Shown: positions 1 through 8,505 of the stretch, in pieces
Layout of the letters: every line of letters begins with the position of its first letter
Position numbering within the stretch: the stretch's first letter is position 1
From: Flavobacteriaceae bacterium EG-1
GTDB taxonomy: Bacteria > Bacteroidota > Bacteroidia > Flavobacteriales > Flavobacteriaceae
Assembly: GCF_009649685.1 (NCBI RefSeq)
Contig: NZ_WJPK01000001.1
Span: 748,760-812,759, forward strand
Direction of reading: 5' to 3'
DNA: 64,000 bases
Translations under genes and position numbers: made by a program
The notes under the pieces: model-generated
Told to the model about the DNA's origin: nothing
Database searches by the model: none
The model's input: the letters and a program-made list of their open reading frames with translations, nothing else

Positions 1-574
1 GACTATTCACCGGAGAATTAGGGTCTATTACGATACTGGTTGTGCCTAACGTTGGCAAATTGTCAGTTAATGGTATCCAGTTTAAACCACCATCTATAGT
101 TTTCCATACGCCACCAGTATTAGCTCCCGCGTAAATAATATCTGGGTTGGAAGGATCTACGGCAACACAATCAACTCTACCACGTTCTTTTGGTGCTTCA
201 TGCATAACATTTTCCCATTGTAGTACATCCCCGTTCTTTGCAGATTTTAATGCAAGTTTATTAGCCTTTTTTAATTTTATATTTTGTTCTAAAGCAGCCT
301 CATAATTAAGTTGACCAACATTTGCAATTTCACCATTAGCATCCAATCTGTTTTCAGCAAATGTTCTCCAACGCATATATTTCTTGAAATCTTTTCGTTC
401 TTGCTTTAAAGGCGTTGAATAATACGAGTCAATTTCATTTACTAAAGATTGAAAATTCTTGGTTTCAGAGGCTTCAATTATATTTTTATATGTTTTATTC
501 TGCTTTTTAGTAGCAATCTGAGCATTTAAACCAGACAAAAACAGCAGTGCTGTTAACAGAAAAATATACTTCAT
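1..574 (-). CDS. Secreted beta-propeller (BNR/sortilin-like) protein, 3' part missing
   Basis: This reading frame begins with ATG at 574 and runs off the left edge, so only about 191 N-terminal residues are present. The protein starts with a clear signal peptide (MKYIFLLTALLFLSG, then LNAQ as a likely cleavage site). A charged helical stretch follows, and near the window edge comes a segment reading CVAVDPSNPDIIYAG and GGVWKTIDGGLNW. That pattern (DPxNPxxIYAG, WKTxDGGxxW) is typical of BNR/Asp-box or sortilin-type propeller blades in large extracellular flavobacterial proteins, many of which carry a C-terminal type IX secretion signal. The C-terminus is outside the window, so secretion route and substrate are unknown. 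The family call is firm; any enzymatic role would be a guess. Confidence 0.75.
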   Translation of the reverse strand, partial: MKYIFLLTALLFLSGLNAQIATKKQNKTYKNIIEASETKNFQSLVNEIDSYYSTPLKQERKDFKKYMRWRTFAENRLDANGEIANVGQLNYEAALEQNIKLKKANKLALKSAKNGDVLQWENVMHEAPKERGRVDCVAVDPSNPDIIYAGANTGGVWKTIDGGLNWIPLTDNLPTLGTTSIVIDPNSPVNS

Positions 575-762
575 TAGGTGTGCTTTTTTACGCGACAAAT
601 ATATGCAAATAGCCTTATTAAAATAAATAAGTAGAGTAGGGTTTTACGAATACATCTTTTTACTAAATGATAGCTATAAAAATATAAGTGGAATAAAATG
701 TACTTAATGAAATGGAGCAAAAATTAATATAAAAACCCTTTTTAAGTGTAACAGCGTTACTT

Positions 763-770
763 TAATTTTG
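763..770 (+). promoter_or_regulatory. Possible -7 promoter element (TAATTTTG)
   Basis: TAATTTTG matches the flavobacterial -7 consensus TAnnTTTG and lies 29 bp before the TTG start at 800. No good -33 TTG is visible at the expected distance. Just upstream is a small inverted repeat (GTAAC-AGC-GTTAC, 747-759) that could bind a regulator. Confidence 0.35.
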
Positions 771-799
771 TGTTTTAATTATTTAAATAAATTTAAAAC

Positions 800-1399
800 T
801 TGTTAGAAAAAAGACAACAATTTCCTCAAAAACAAGCAACAGGTGAAGATCATTTTATTTACTGTCTAGAAGGGGTTTATAATATAGAAACAGACAAGAT
901 AACAGAAGCACAAGAAAGCTTAGAACAATTGGCCATAAACTATGGCATAGCAAGTATTTACAAAACTTGCGACACTATTGAAGGTTTAGAAGATAGTTTA
1001 AATGCATTGGTCTTAGATGACCATAAGTTTAAAGATTATGAAATTATCTACTTGGTGATGTCCGGTGAAGCGAATAGCATTTGCCTAAACGACTACTATT
1101 ATAGTTTACAAGAAATTGCAGAAATTTTTGAAGGAAGACTGAAAGGAAAAATCCTCCACTTTTCAAACACAAAAATTCTTGATTTAGACGAAGAGGAAGC
1201 ACAATACTTTTTGGATATCACTGGTGCAAAAGCCGTATCAGGTTATGGTAATACATTTAACGGCGTAAGCAGTGCTAATCTTGATAAAGCTTTCTTTAAT
1301 TTGTTTAAAGAAGATGATAATATGTTAGATGTAGTAGAAGAATTACACCAAAGACATTACAAGGTCTGTAAATTACTTGATTTTAGATTGTATTATTAG
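800..1399 (+). CDS. DUF6642-like hypothetical protein, TTG start
   Basis: This 199-residue acidic protein has no signal peptide or membrane segment and should be cytoplasmic. The N-terminal EDHFIYCLEGVYN and the central segment IIYLVMSGEA resemble the DUF6642 proteins of Bacteroidota as I remember them; no function is established for them. Alternating hydrophobic strands and helices suggest an alpha/beta fold. The only plausible start is TTG at 800, because the first internal methionine lies far inside the conserved part. Neighbours are unrelated and the gene stands alone. The family name is from memory; the coding call rests on length and regular composition. Confidence 0.6.
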   Translation: MLEKRQQFPQKQATGEDHFIYCLEGVYNIETDKITEAQESLEQLAINYGIASIYKTCDTIEGLEDSLNALVLDDHKFKDYEIIYLVMSGEANSICLNDYYYSLQEIAEIFEGRLKGKILHFSNTKILDLDEEEAQYFLDITGAKAVSGYGNTFNGVSSANLDKAFFNLFKEDDNMLDVVEELHQRHYKVCKLLDFRLYY

Positions 1400-1729
1400 C
1401 CATTAATCTATCATCGGAAAACTTCCATTTAAAATGATGTGGCAAAGATTCATTTTGTTAACCGATAGTAGGAGAGGAGTGAAGTTTAAAAAATCGCTTT
1501 CGCTTGGAGAGTTATGAATATCTTATAATAAAATTACCAGCCGTCAATAAATTGGGGTCTCATTGCATATTTTAAGTAACAAGCTATAAATGAGGCATAT
1601 GCACATGGTTTATTTATAAAAAAAATGTAACTTTAAGTAACCTAGCCTTAAGATATTTGGTTTTTTCAACGGATTTTACCAAAAAATCAATTTCTCCCCC
1701 GATAACTTTTAATAATCAAAAACTGTATT
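1400..1729. other. Intergenic region, nothing recognised
   Basis: This 330-bp AT-rich gap between two plus-strand genes has no open frame, RNA gene or clear terminator that I can see. A phrase near 1465 (CCGATAGTAGGAGAGG) loosely resembles one near 8453 (CCGACAGTAGCAGGG), which may be a shared decayed repeat. Confidence 0.4.
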
Positions 1730-2854
1730 ATGAAAAATACAGCCTGTTTCTTTTTACTTTTTTTATATCTACTATGTTGTTTGTTGGCATGTTCTAAATC
1801 TACTAACAAAGACGAAGAAACTAATAATATGGATGATTCAGATCCTATAACAAAGCTTACAATTGAAAATGATAAAGTTATTTGCGAAACATGTGATGGG
1901 TTTGGCAGTATGCTTGAAACATATCAAAATCAAGTATTTGTGGGGGGCAAGCAACATGTTTGGATTTTTGATTATACCACACAAGGAATTACATTATCCC
2001 AAGAAATTGATTTGACCAATTTTGGTTCTCTAAACAGTATAACGGCAAAAGATGGAATGCTTTTTTTAGGGCTTTTTGACGATATAGGAACAGGAAGCGT
2101 TCGGCAATACGCGATAAAAGGATTGGAGTGGCAATTTACACGGAACTATGAAATTGGACGTTACCAAGATAGTTTCGGAAATGACATTGCAATTTCCGAC
2201 ACATTAATGGTCATTGGTGCCTCTGCTGGTTGGAGAGAATCGGTTGATATTAGCAATAAAAACGAAGGTACATTTTATATTTATAAGAAAGACGGTGCCG
2301 ATTGGGTTCAAACCCAGGAATTTTACAGCGAAAACCGATTTGCAGATGATAGATTTGGTACAGATGTAGTTATAACAGAAAATTTAATACTTGTTGGAGG
2401 TTTATCCATTCCGATGCATATCTATACGTTTGAGGAGACCGAATGGAAATTGGTGCGTGTTGAAAATGATATAGTTCCCACGGACATTGCTAACTTTGAA
2501 AATACGGTGCTATATTATTCCGAAATGTTGGGTTTGCAATCATTTACAATAAATACAGATGGTTCAATTAATTCAGTAGCTGTGAATGCCAACCTTGATT
2601 TGGGAGTTGGAATGCCGTATGATGGGGATGGCATAAGTATGACCGAAAATCATGCTTTAATTACCTCGCTAGGAGCACAGCAAGTGTATTTGCTAAAATT
2701 TGAAAATAATGAATGGACTTTATCGAATAGTTATGGTTCTGACTTGGGACAACAGTTTGAATTCACGGCGATAAAACTTAATGAAAACATAGCCCTCATC
2801 TCAGGGACGGATTATTCGGATTATAAATCGTATTTGTACTTTAACACCTTCTAA
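1730..2854 (+). CDS. Lipoprotein with FG-GAP-like repeats
   Basis: This 374-residue protein opens with a hydrophobic segment ending in LLAC, a good lipobox, so it should be a lipid-anchored envelope protein. The mature part is a chain of short beta-rich units; FGNDIAISDTLMVIGA and FGTDVVITENLILVGG repeat the same pattern. That is characteristic of FG-GAP/integrin-like beta-propeller blades in flavobacterial lipoproteins. No catalytic motif is visible. The acidic linker after the lipobox (SKSTNKDEETNNMDD) is usual for surface-exposed lipoproteins in this phylum. No operon partner is obvious, and the function is unknown. Confidence 0.65.
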   Translation: MKNTACFFLLFLYLLCCLLACSKSTNKDEETNNMDDSDPITKLTIENDKVICETCDGFGSMLETYQNQVFVGGKQHVWIFDYTTQGITLSQEIDLTNFGSLNSITAKDGMLFLGLFDDIGTGSVRQYAIKGLEWQFTRNYEIGRYQDSFGNDIAISDTLMVIGASAGWRESVDISNKNEGTFYIYKKDGADWVQTQEFYSENRFADDRFGTDVVITENLILVGGLSIPMHIYTFEETEWKLVRVENDIVPTDIANFENTVLYYSEMLGLQSFTINTDGSINSVAVNANLDLGVGMPYDGDGISMTENHALITSLGAQQVYLLKFENNEWTLSNSYGSDLGQQFEFTAIKLNENIALISGTDYSDYKSYLYFNTF

Positions 2855-3053
2855 CAAAATAAATTACTAATCTGTTTTTCCCAAGTGGTAAAGGTATGGC
2901 AACAGCTAGGAATTAGAATAGATTGCTTAAAACTCAAATCAAAATATTTTAACCTTCACTTTTTTTAAATTTTTCGTCTAAAACTACCTTCTCAAAAGGT
3001 AATGAAAACGAAGAATGAGATTGGCCGTCAGACCAATGTTCTAACTTCTAACC

Positions 3054-3887
3054 TCATTTATGTCTCCCTAAATATGTTTTTATATAGGCATGCTTGCCAT
3101 TCAAGAATTTTTCTGGACTTTCCCCAATGAATTTAATAAAATCCCTGATAAAATGGGACTGGTCATAATAACCGCAATCGAGGGCCAAGTGATGTAATTT
3201 TTCCGTGGCGGACCTATTTAACAGCTCAAAGAAGGTATTTATCTGAATAACTTTACAATAGTATTTGGGAGGCATACCAATAATATTTTTAAATACCCTT
3301 CTAAAATGCCTCAGTCCAATACCTGATTGCTCTGCCAATGTGACCTGATCTATATTTCCATTCGTTTCAAAAATTTTTGATATGGTTTGATCCAACCAGT
3401 CTATTGGTGGTAAGCGATTTACTGACAGGGTCCTTATAAATTCCAGCATTAAACCAATCTTTTGTTCTAAATCCAAATCTTTTGATAATTCGCTGTATAA
3501 GGGTTTACTTTCTATACCAGACTCCGAATCAAGACTTTTCCAAGAGTTCAAAAAGTAGGAACCGGGTTTATGAAATAAATAATAGGTAGCCATGGGGTTA
3601 AGAATAATACCAATGTTATCCAACATGCCATTTAAACTAAAAGAAACAGAAACTTCAAAGATTTGGCCGGCCACATTAATGTTTGATTTCGGTATTAGAT
3701 CTTGGCCGTTTACTTTAAAATGCGGAACAACACCTTGTGAAAAGACTAAAAGTGGAAATCCCGTTGCATACATCGGTTGATCAGATATAGTAATGGCCGC
3801 ATTTGTTTTTCCCCAAATAATTCCCATAACGCTTTCTTGTAAATCAATCGGGATGTCGTAGTCCAGTCTTTGCGAGAAATCTTTCAT
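3054..3887 (-). CDS. AraC-family transcriptional regulator
   Basis: This 277-residue protein has an N-terminal sensing domain (roughly residues 1-160, similar in layout to the DUF6597 type) and a C-terminal AraC double helix-turn-helix. Diagnostic pieces are TLAEQSGIGLRHFRRVFKNIIGMPPKYYCKV for the first HTH (quoted here only as a landmark: residues about 181-212) and the second HTH ending in CGYYDQSHFIRDFIKFIGESP. It should act as a cytoplasmic DNA-binding activator or repressor. It is divergent from the lipoprotein gene at 4196 with about 300 bp between them, so that gene is a possible target, but no matched operator was identified. The ligand is unknown. Confidence 0.85.
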   Translation of the reverse strand: MKDFSQRLDYDIPIDLQESVMGIIWGKTNAAITISDQPMYATGFPLLVFSQGVVPHFKVNGQDLIPKSNINVAGQIFEVSVSFSLNGMLDNIGIILNPMATYYLFHKPGSYFLNSWKSLDSESGIESKPLYSELSKDLDLEQKIGLMLEFIRTLSVNRLPPIDWLDQTISKIFETNGNIDQVTLAEQSGIGLRHFRRVFKNIIGMPPKYYCKVIQINTFFELLNRSATEKLHHLALDCGYYDQSHFIRDFIKFIGESPEKFLNGKHAYIKTYLGRHK

Positions 3888-4195
3888 TCAGTGGTGTTCT
3901 TACGTTTTATGAAATCTAAGTAGGGGGAAGAGCTGTAAAAATCCGGATTATTTTATAATCGCTATAAATGTCCGTTTCGTACAATGCTATGGTTAATATA
4001 AAAAATAAATTTGGTTCACATTGTGGGATAAATCTAAGGCAACGTAGGTGTTTGTTGACGGACTATCTAAAATAACGGGCACACCGGCAAGCCATAGGTA
4101 GTTACCACAATAATTATGGCAACGGAATATTTTAAAGGGAAGCTTACAAGTATCGTAAACTCATACTTAGAAAACATTCTTTGAATACTATAAAT

Positions 4196-5044
4196 ATGAA
4201 TCTTATAAAAGTGGTGCAAGACGGAATAAATACAAGGAATACCAAATCTTGGCTTTTGTTATTGTTCTTTGGCCTAATGCTCAATTCCTGTTCAAATGAT
4301 TCCAGTGAAGAAGATATTTTAAAAAATCAAGAGGAAGAAGAGGAGGAAATTATACAAAATCTCGATTTGGATGCTGCGGGTGATTGCAAAACATTAGAAA
4401 TGATAATTACATCCGGTGAAATTAAAGAAACGTACCAAATAGCATACAATGCGCAGGATAAAATAACCCAGGCAATAGGATCAAATGGAAAATATACATT
4501 TGATTATGGTTCTAATTCTTATAGCTATAAAAATTATAATGCTTCGGGAGATTTGACCAACACAAAGGAAGTACAGCTCAACAGTGATGGAAAACCGATT
4601 TCCTATACCGAAAAAATATACTCGGACAATGGGGATGTGTCTCGGGAAGAAGCGGGTACATTGACCTACACGGATGGAAAAATCGCTATGTTAGAAATAA
4701 CCTTAGACGATATTCCTATAAAGGAATATAAGATGTTTTGGGAAAATGGAAATATAACTGAAATTGAGTCTGCAGGTTATATAGACAGAAGGTACGAATA
4801 CGATTTGGATACCCCATATCCCAAGGATGGACTGATTTGTATAGATTTAATAGGCTACCTACAAACAGGTATTTATTACATGGGAAATAACAACAACAAT
4901 CTTTTAAAACATTCGGAAGTGGATGGTGTTATCTCTGATTTCAGCTATAATTTCAACGATTACGGTAAAGTTGTCTCGCAAAGAAGCATTCATAACAACC
5001 TTGCGAATCCGGTTTATTTTACGCCAACCTATTCTTGTAAATAA
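4196..5044 (+). CDS. Hypothetical lipoprotein with YD-like repeats
   Basis: The start is placed at ATG 4196; an in-frame TTG at 4181 would only add five residues. A hydrophobic stretch ends in MLNSC, giving a lipobox, followed by an acidic linker rich in glutamate. The rest consists of repeated beta strands such as FDYGSNSYSYKNYNASGD and RREYDLDTPYPKDG-like units, similar to the DUF4595/YD-repeat-type lipoproteins of Bacteroidota. It probably sits in the outer membrane. It is divergent from the AraC gene. No enzyme motif is seen and the function is unknown. Confidence 0.6.
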   Translation: MNLIKVVQDGINTRNTKSWLLLLFFGLMLNSCSNDSSEEDILKNQEEEEEEIIQNLDLDAAGDCKTLEMIITSGEIKETYQIAYNAQDKITQAIGSNGKYTFDYGSNSYSYKNYNASGDLTNTKEVQLNSDGKPISYTEKIYSDNGDVSREEAGTLTYTDGKIAMLEITLDDIPIKEYKMFWENGNITEIESAGYIDRRYEYDLDTPYPKDGLICIDLIGYLQTGIYYMGNNNNNLLKHSEVDGVISDFSYNFNDYGKVVSQRSIHNNLANPVYFTPTYSCK

Positions 5045-5180
5045 TGATGATTTATAAAAAATCGTATAAGGTTTTATTTTATCGGATAACACAATTTTTT
5101 ATACAGGGCACGGACCTTCTATATCAATAGCTTATGAAAAAAAGAATAATCCTTATTTCATAAAAAGATAACACTACACT

Positions 5181-5606
5181 CTATTTCCAATTTTTTAACT
5201 TATAGTCTTCAATTGTCTTTTTGATATAAGTTTCTTTATTATTTTTTACAATTTGAAGCGATTCACCAGAATATAATTCTGGATGAAATTCTCTAACGTG
5301 CTTATCGCTCCAAAGAGATAATTCTGCTATTATTGGCATAAGGTCTACACCTTTTTCAGTTAAAGTATAAATATTTGTTTTCTTATTATCTGGCAATTTA
5401 TCTTTTGTGATAATCTTAAACTCTTCAAGCATTTTTAATCTTGAAGACAATATGTTAGTAGCAATAGCTTCTTCACTCTCAATAAAATCTTTAAACGTTT
5501 TTTTCCCTTCAGTCAGCATTTGCTTAACAATAACCAAAGCCCATTTATCGCCAATAACATCAAGCGCAACAGTTATAGGACAATTACATCTGAATTTATG
5601 ATCCAT
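5181..5606 (-). CDS. HxlR-family winged-helix regulator
   Basis: The protein (141 residues from ATG 5606) is a classical HxlR/MarR-like winged helix: RCNCPITVALDVIGDKWAL, then LSSRLKMLEEFKII and YTLTEKGVDLMPII. The cysteine just before PITVALDVIG corresponds to the redox-reactive Cys of YodB/HypR-type members, so an electrophile or quinone signal is plausible. An upstream in-frame TTG at 5636 is rejected because it overlaps a strong -7 box (5634-5641) for this gene, which sets the start at 5606. It is divergent from two SDR genes and an NTF2-like gene, and three inverted repeats in the intergenic region fit binding by this dimeric regulator to control both sides. Confidence 0.9.
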   Translation of the reverse strand: MDHKFRCNCPITVALDVIGDKWALVIVKQMLTEGKKTFKDFIESEEAIATNILSSRLKMLEEFKIITKDKLPDNKKTNIYTLTEKGVDLMPIIAELSLWSDKHVREFHPELYSGESLQIVKNNKETYIKKTIEDYKLKNWK

Positions 5607-5633
5607 TATATCTAATGTATTAATAATTGATTT

Positions 5634-5665
5634 CAAAGGTACAATTTTTATTTTTTTACTTGCAA
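5634..5665 (-). promoter_or_regulatory. Promoter of the HxlR gene (TTG-N21-TACCTTTG)
   Basis: On the minus strand TTG at 5665-5663 is followed after 21 bp by TACCTTTG at 5641-5634, an exact match to the flavobacterial -33/-7 consensus. The -33 triplet lies inside inverted repeat 1 (5656-5676), as expected for autorepression. Transcription would start near 5628, leaving a leader of about 20 nt before ATG 5606. Confidence 0.7.
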
Positions 5666-5737
5666 AATGAAATTAATTTGATTTTTACTTGCATAGTAAA
5701 AGTAATGCATATATTTTTGCTTGCGATTTAAAAGTAA
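5656..5737. promoter_or_regulatory. Array of three inverted repeats, putative HxlR operators
   Basis: Three 21-bp imperfect palindromes of the form TTACTT-N9-AAGTAA occur at 5656-5676 (right arm AATTAA), 5685-5705 (perfect arms) and 5717-5737 (left arm TTGCTT). Their starts are 29 and 32 bp apart, about three helical turns, so dimers would bind the same DNA face. All share CTTGC just inside the left arm. They overlap the -33 boxes of both divergent promoters and the -7 box of the SDR promoter. Binding by the neighbouring HxlR protein is inferred from position and symmetry. Confidence 0.7.
5689..5719 (+). promoter_or_regulatory. Promoter of the SDR operon (TTG-N20-TATTTTTG)
   Basis: TTG at 5689-5691 and TATTTTTG at 5712-5719 match the Bacteroidota -33/-7 consensus with a 20-bp spacer. 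The -33 falls in inverted repeat 2 and the -7 touches repeat 3, so occupancy would block transcription. The leader to ATG 5763 would be about 35-40 nt. Confidence 0.7.
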
Positions 5738-5762
5738 TAAATAATATATAAAACAAATAAAA

Positions 5763-6632
5763 ATGAAAAATGTAATTATCACAGGAAGCAGTAACGGGTT
5801 CGGATACCTCTCAGCAAAACTATTTGCAGACAACGGTTATAAGGTATATGCCACAATGAGAAATCCTGACGGAAGCAATTCTGAAAAGAAACAAGAACTG
5901 GAAAATTATTCTTCAAATGTTAAAGTTGTAGCTATGGATGTTGCTAATGATGACTCCGTTATAAAAGCAATGGACAGCATAATTAAAGAAGAAGGTACCA
6001 TAGATGTATTAATAAACAACGCTGGTATTATGCATTTAGGAATTGCAGAAGCATTTAGTGTAGCCCAAGCAGATGACTTAATGAACATTAACTATTATGG
6101 TATTATTAGAACCTCTCAGGCCGTATTACCAACTATGCGTAAAGCAGGAAAAGGTTTAATAATCAATACAACATCTGCTTATGGTAGAGTACCTGCTCCG
6201 TTTGCAGCAACTTATAGCGCATCTAAAGCAGCTGTTGAAGCATATACACAAAGTTTAAAATATGAATTGGCACCTACAGGAGTGGAATCTATTTTAGTAG
6301 AACCAGGACCATTTGCTACCAATTTAGGAAATTCATTTGTTCCAGAAGCTAGAACAGAAATTGTAGCGGAGAACCCCGAATTACAGAAGATTCTTGGCAG
6401 TATGGTTGAAGGATTTGGTGAGTTAATGCAGACAGAAGATATTCCACAGCCTAGTATAGTTGCCGACGCTTATTTAAAACTGGCAGAAATGCCCCAAGGC
6501 TCAAGACCAACGCGTACAACCGTTGGATTACCATTTGGTGCAGACAAGGTTAATGAATTAACGCAGTCTATACAAGATGAGTCCTTAAGCAATTACAAAT
6601 TAGAGTATTTATTAGAAACAAAAATCAAATAA
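5763..6632 (+). CDS. Short-chain dehydrogenase/reductase (SDR)
   Basis: This 289-residue cytoplasmic oxidoreductase has the SDR nucleotide-binding motif TGSSNGFG near residues 7-14, the NNAG motif (LINNAGIMHLG), and a catalytic region TTSAYGRVPAPFAATYSASKAA with the Ser-Tyr-Lys pattern. It would reduce or oxidise a carbonyl/alcohol using NAD(P)H. The substrate cannot be read from sequence. It is the first gene of a tight operon with a second SDR (1-bp gap) and an NTF2-like protein, under an apparently HxlR-controlled promoter, which suggests detoxification of reactive carbonyls or quinones. That role is inference. Confidence 0.9.
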   Translation: MKNVIITGSSNGFGYLSAKLFADNGYKVYATMRNPDGSNSEKKQELENYSSNVKVVAMDVANDDSVIKAMDSIIKEEGTIDVLINNAGIMHLGIAEAFSVAQADDLMNINYYGIIRTSQAVLPTMRKAGKGLIINTTSAYGRVPAPFAATYSASKAAVEAYTQSLKYELAPTGVESILVEPGPFATNLGNSFVPEARTEIVAENPELQKILGSMVEGFGELMQTEDIPQPSIVADAYLKLAEMPQGSRPTRTTVGLPFGADKVNELTQSIQDESLSNYKLEYLLETKIK

Positions 6633-6633
6633 A

Positions 6634-7374
6634 ATGAAAAATAATATAGCAGGTAAAGTAGTCGTCATTACAGGTGGAAGTAGCGGATTAGGAGAAGCTA
6701 CAGCGCATTATTTGGCAGAAAAAGGAGCAAAAGTAGTATTAGGTGCTCGTAGAGTAGAAAAATTAGAAAAAGTGGCATCGGAAATTAAAAAAAATGGAGG
6801 TGCTGTTGAAATTTTAAGAACAGATGTTACCAATGTCGAAGCTGTAAAAGCTTTGGTAAAAAAAGCCATTGACAGTTTTGGCAAAATTGATGTTATGGTC
6901 AATAATGCTGGTATTATGCCTTTGGCACCATTAAGTGCTTTAAAAGTTAATGAATGGGATAGTATGATCGATGTTAACATAAAAGGTGTGTTATACGGTA
7001 TTGCTGCAGCCTTACCTGAATTTGAAAAACAAAAATCGGGTCACTTTATCAATTTGGCATCTGTTGCTGGATTAAAAGTTAGTCCAGGTGGAGCAGTGTA
7101 TAGCGGAACTAAATACGCAGTGCGTGCCATAAGTGAAGGATTAAGGCAAGAGGTTGGTAAAGATATTAGAACTACTATTCTTTCACCGGGATTAATAGAT
7201 TCTGAACTACAACTAGGAAGCTCAGACGAGGGAACTTCGCAATTTATACAGCAAGTTTACAAAGATGCCATTCCTGCAATTTCCATTGCAAAAGCTGTTG
7301 CCTACGCTATTGAACAACCTGCAGATGTAGATATTAACGAACTCGTAATTCGTCCTACTATTCAAGAATTTTAA
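6634..7374 (+). CDS. Second SDR-family oxidoreductase
   Basis: A 246-residue classical SDR: cofactor motif TGGSSGLGEATAHYL at the N-terminus, NNAGIMPLAPL in the middle, catalytic FINLASVAG serine and YSGTKYAV (Tyr-x-x-x-Lys). It follows the first SDR after a single base, so the two are translationally linked. Length is normal for classical SDRs (about 250 residues). Sequence divergence from its neighbour means it is a different subfamily rather than a recent duplicate. It is a cytoplasmic NAD(P)-dependent enzyme of unknown substrate, co-induced with the neighbouring genes through the HxlR system. Confidence 0.9.
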   Translation: MKNNIAGKVVVITGGSSGLGEATAHYLAEKGAKVVLGARRVEKLEKVASEIKKNGGAVEILRTDVTNVEAVKALVKKAIDSFGKIDVMVNNAGIMPLAPLSALKVNEWDSMIDVNIKGVLYGIAAALPEFEKQKSGHFINLASVAGLKVSPGGAVYSGTKYAVRAISEGLRQEVGKDIRTTILSPGLIDSELQLGSSDEGTSQFIQQVYKDAIPAISIAKAVAYAIEQPADVDINELVIRPTIQEF

Positions 7375-7386
7375 AAGAAAAGAAAT

Positions 7387-7752
7387 ATGAAAAATTTTAA
7401 AGAAGTATTTGATCTTTGGAGTGAAAGTTGGGCTATAACAGAGCGAACAAAAAGAGATGAATTATTGAAAACAATTTTAGCTGATGACTTCCGTTACACA
7501 GACCCATTAATAGAATTAAGCGGACTAAATGAGGTTTCTGACTATATTGCGGAATTTCATAAGCAATCTCCAGGTATAACTTTTGCCCAAGCAAATGTGG
7601 TTTCTCATCACAATAAAAATCTAGTAAAATGGAACACTCTTAATGAAAACAAAGAAGTAATTGATGGTGGGTCTAGTTTTGTGTTAGTTGAAAACAATAG
7701 ATTAAAAGATATAACAGGTTTCTTTGAGGTAGCTAATTATCCTGAACAATAA
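7387..7752 (+). CDS. NTF2-like / SnoaL-like protein
   Basis: This 121-residue protein fits the NTF2-like alpha+beta barrel: a helical N-terminus (FKEVFDLWSESWAI), the segment LADDFRYTDPLIELSGLNEVSDYIAEFHKQSPG typical of SnoaL-like proteins (here cited as residues about 32-64), and a C-terminal strand pair ending in ITGFFEVANYP. It lies 12 bp after the second SDR and ends the operon at a hairpin terminator. NTF2-like domains beside HxlR and SDR genes are common; it may bind or isomerise a small ligand, but no catalytic pair can be assigned with confidence. Confidence 0.8.
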   Translation: MKNFKEVFDLWSESWAITERTKRDELLKTILADDFRYTDPLIELSGLNEVSDYIAEFHKQSPGITFAQANVVSHHNKNLVKWNTLNENKEVIDGGSSFVLVENNRLKDITGFFEVANYPEQ

Positions 7753-7782
7753 TTCAGTCTTTTAACAAATTAATGTTATTTC

Positions 7783-7823
7783 AAAAATCACAGTAGTATA
7801 TTTTATTATTACTGTGATTTTTT
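7783..7823 (+). terminator. Intrinsic terminator of the SDR operon
   Basis: The arms AAAAATCACAGTA and TACTGTGATTTTT form a 13-bp stem around a short AT loop and end in a T-rich tract, 30 bp after the NTF2-like gene. Confidence 0.8.
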
Positions 7824-8081
7824 ATTTTTCTTAAAGTTTATGCTCTTGTGGCAAGCTTACGAGAAGATTCTGAAAAATTTACGCAACCAGTACAGCGGGA
7901 ATGCCGGCTGCATCAACTCGCAGCTTCCTAAAAATGTATACTAGACATTTTCGTAACGGAAATCTAGTTTAGCGTAGGCAAGCGATGGAAAGTTATTCGC
8001 TGATATTTATTGTTATTTATAGGAGCTCATGAATGCTTCGTATTTGAGTTTAAAAAGCAATCGAGCGCTTGGTAGCGGATA

Positions 8082-8324
8082 TTTTACATAACCCGTGACA
8101 AATAAGATTAGCCGGTGGCTGATTTTATTTGGTGGCGAGATGATGCGGCTGCCTTGTAATAAGTATTGTTGACTATAGCCGCAAATTAGCTTTGACATAA
8201 TTGCATAGGTTTTTCATTAAACCTTTAAGGTTTATTGGCAGCCGCATCATCATTCTTGATTTTAGCTTCAGCCACTGGCTAAACCTAAAATACAAAATGT
8301 ACTATAATGTTCTGCGTTATGTAA
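8082..8324. repeat. Repeat element A: large imperfect inverted repeat
   Basis: The outer arms TTTTACATAAC (8082-8092) and GTTATGTAA (8316-8324) are inverted, and inner arms of about 45 bp (8109-8153 and 8237-8281) are also inverted, sharing TAGCC-GTGGCTGA at one end and GATGATGCGGCTGCC at the other. The element could fold into a long cruciform or RNA hairpin. Its left inner arm is also part of the 108-bp direct repeat found again at 13431. No transposase or integrase is adjacent. Confidence 0.7.
8094..8201 (+). repeat. 108-bp direct repeat, copy 1
   Basis: This block (beginning CGTGACAAATAAG and ending GCTTTGACATAAT) recurs at 13431-13538 with only about three mismatches by eye. The high identity over non-coding DNA 5.3 kb apart implies a recent copy or ongoing homogenisation. 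Confidence 0.85.
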
Positions 8325-8505
8325 CTTTGTTTTGGAAAAGCAAAGTATTTGGTACTATAGTTTCTTCTAAAAGGTAATGAAACCGAGGTACGAGGTTCAT
8401 GAACTCCTATAAAAACAATAAAAAAATTGTGAATAAACTCTTATTATGCGAGCCGACAGTAGCAGGGAAGTTTAATATGTGAGGAATAGGTTGTTATAGT
8501 TGATT

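Larger units (their letters stand above)
7824..8505. other. Gene-free region filled with mosaic repeats
   Basis: About 680 bp without a credible gene. It contains repeat element A (8082-8324), the 108-bp block shared with 13431-13538, and fragments such as AGGAGCTCATGAATGCTTCGTATTT (8022-8046), whose reverse complement resembles 13300-13325. The short minus-strand frame at 8013-8198 is produced by the repeat and is not treated as a gene. Confidence 0.6.

Noticed and set aside
8013-8198. Minus-strand frame sharing a 35-residue peptide with a frame at 13239-13559
   Set aside because: The shared peptide (MSKLICGY...) lies entirely in the 108-bp non-coding repeat; outside it the two frames are unrelated and no signal, start context or family supports a protein.
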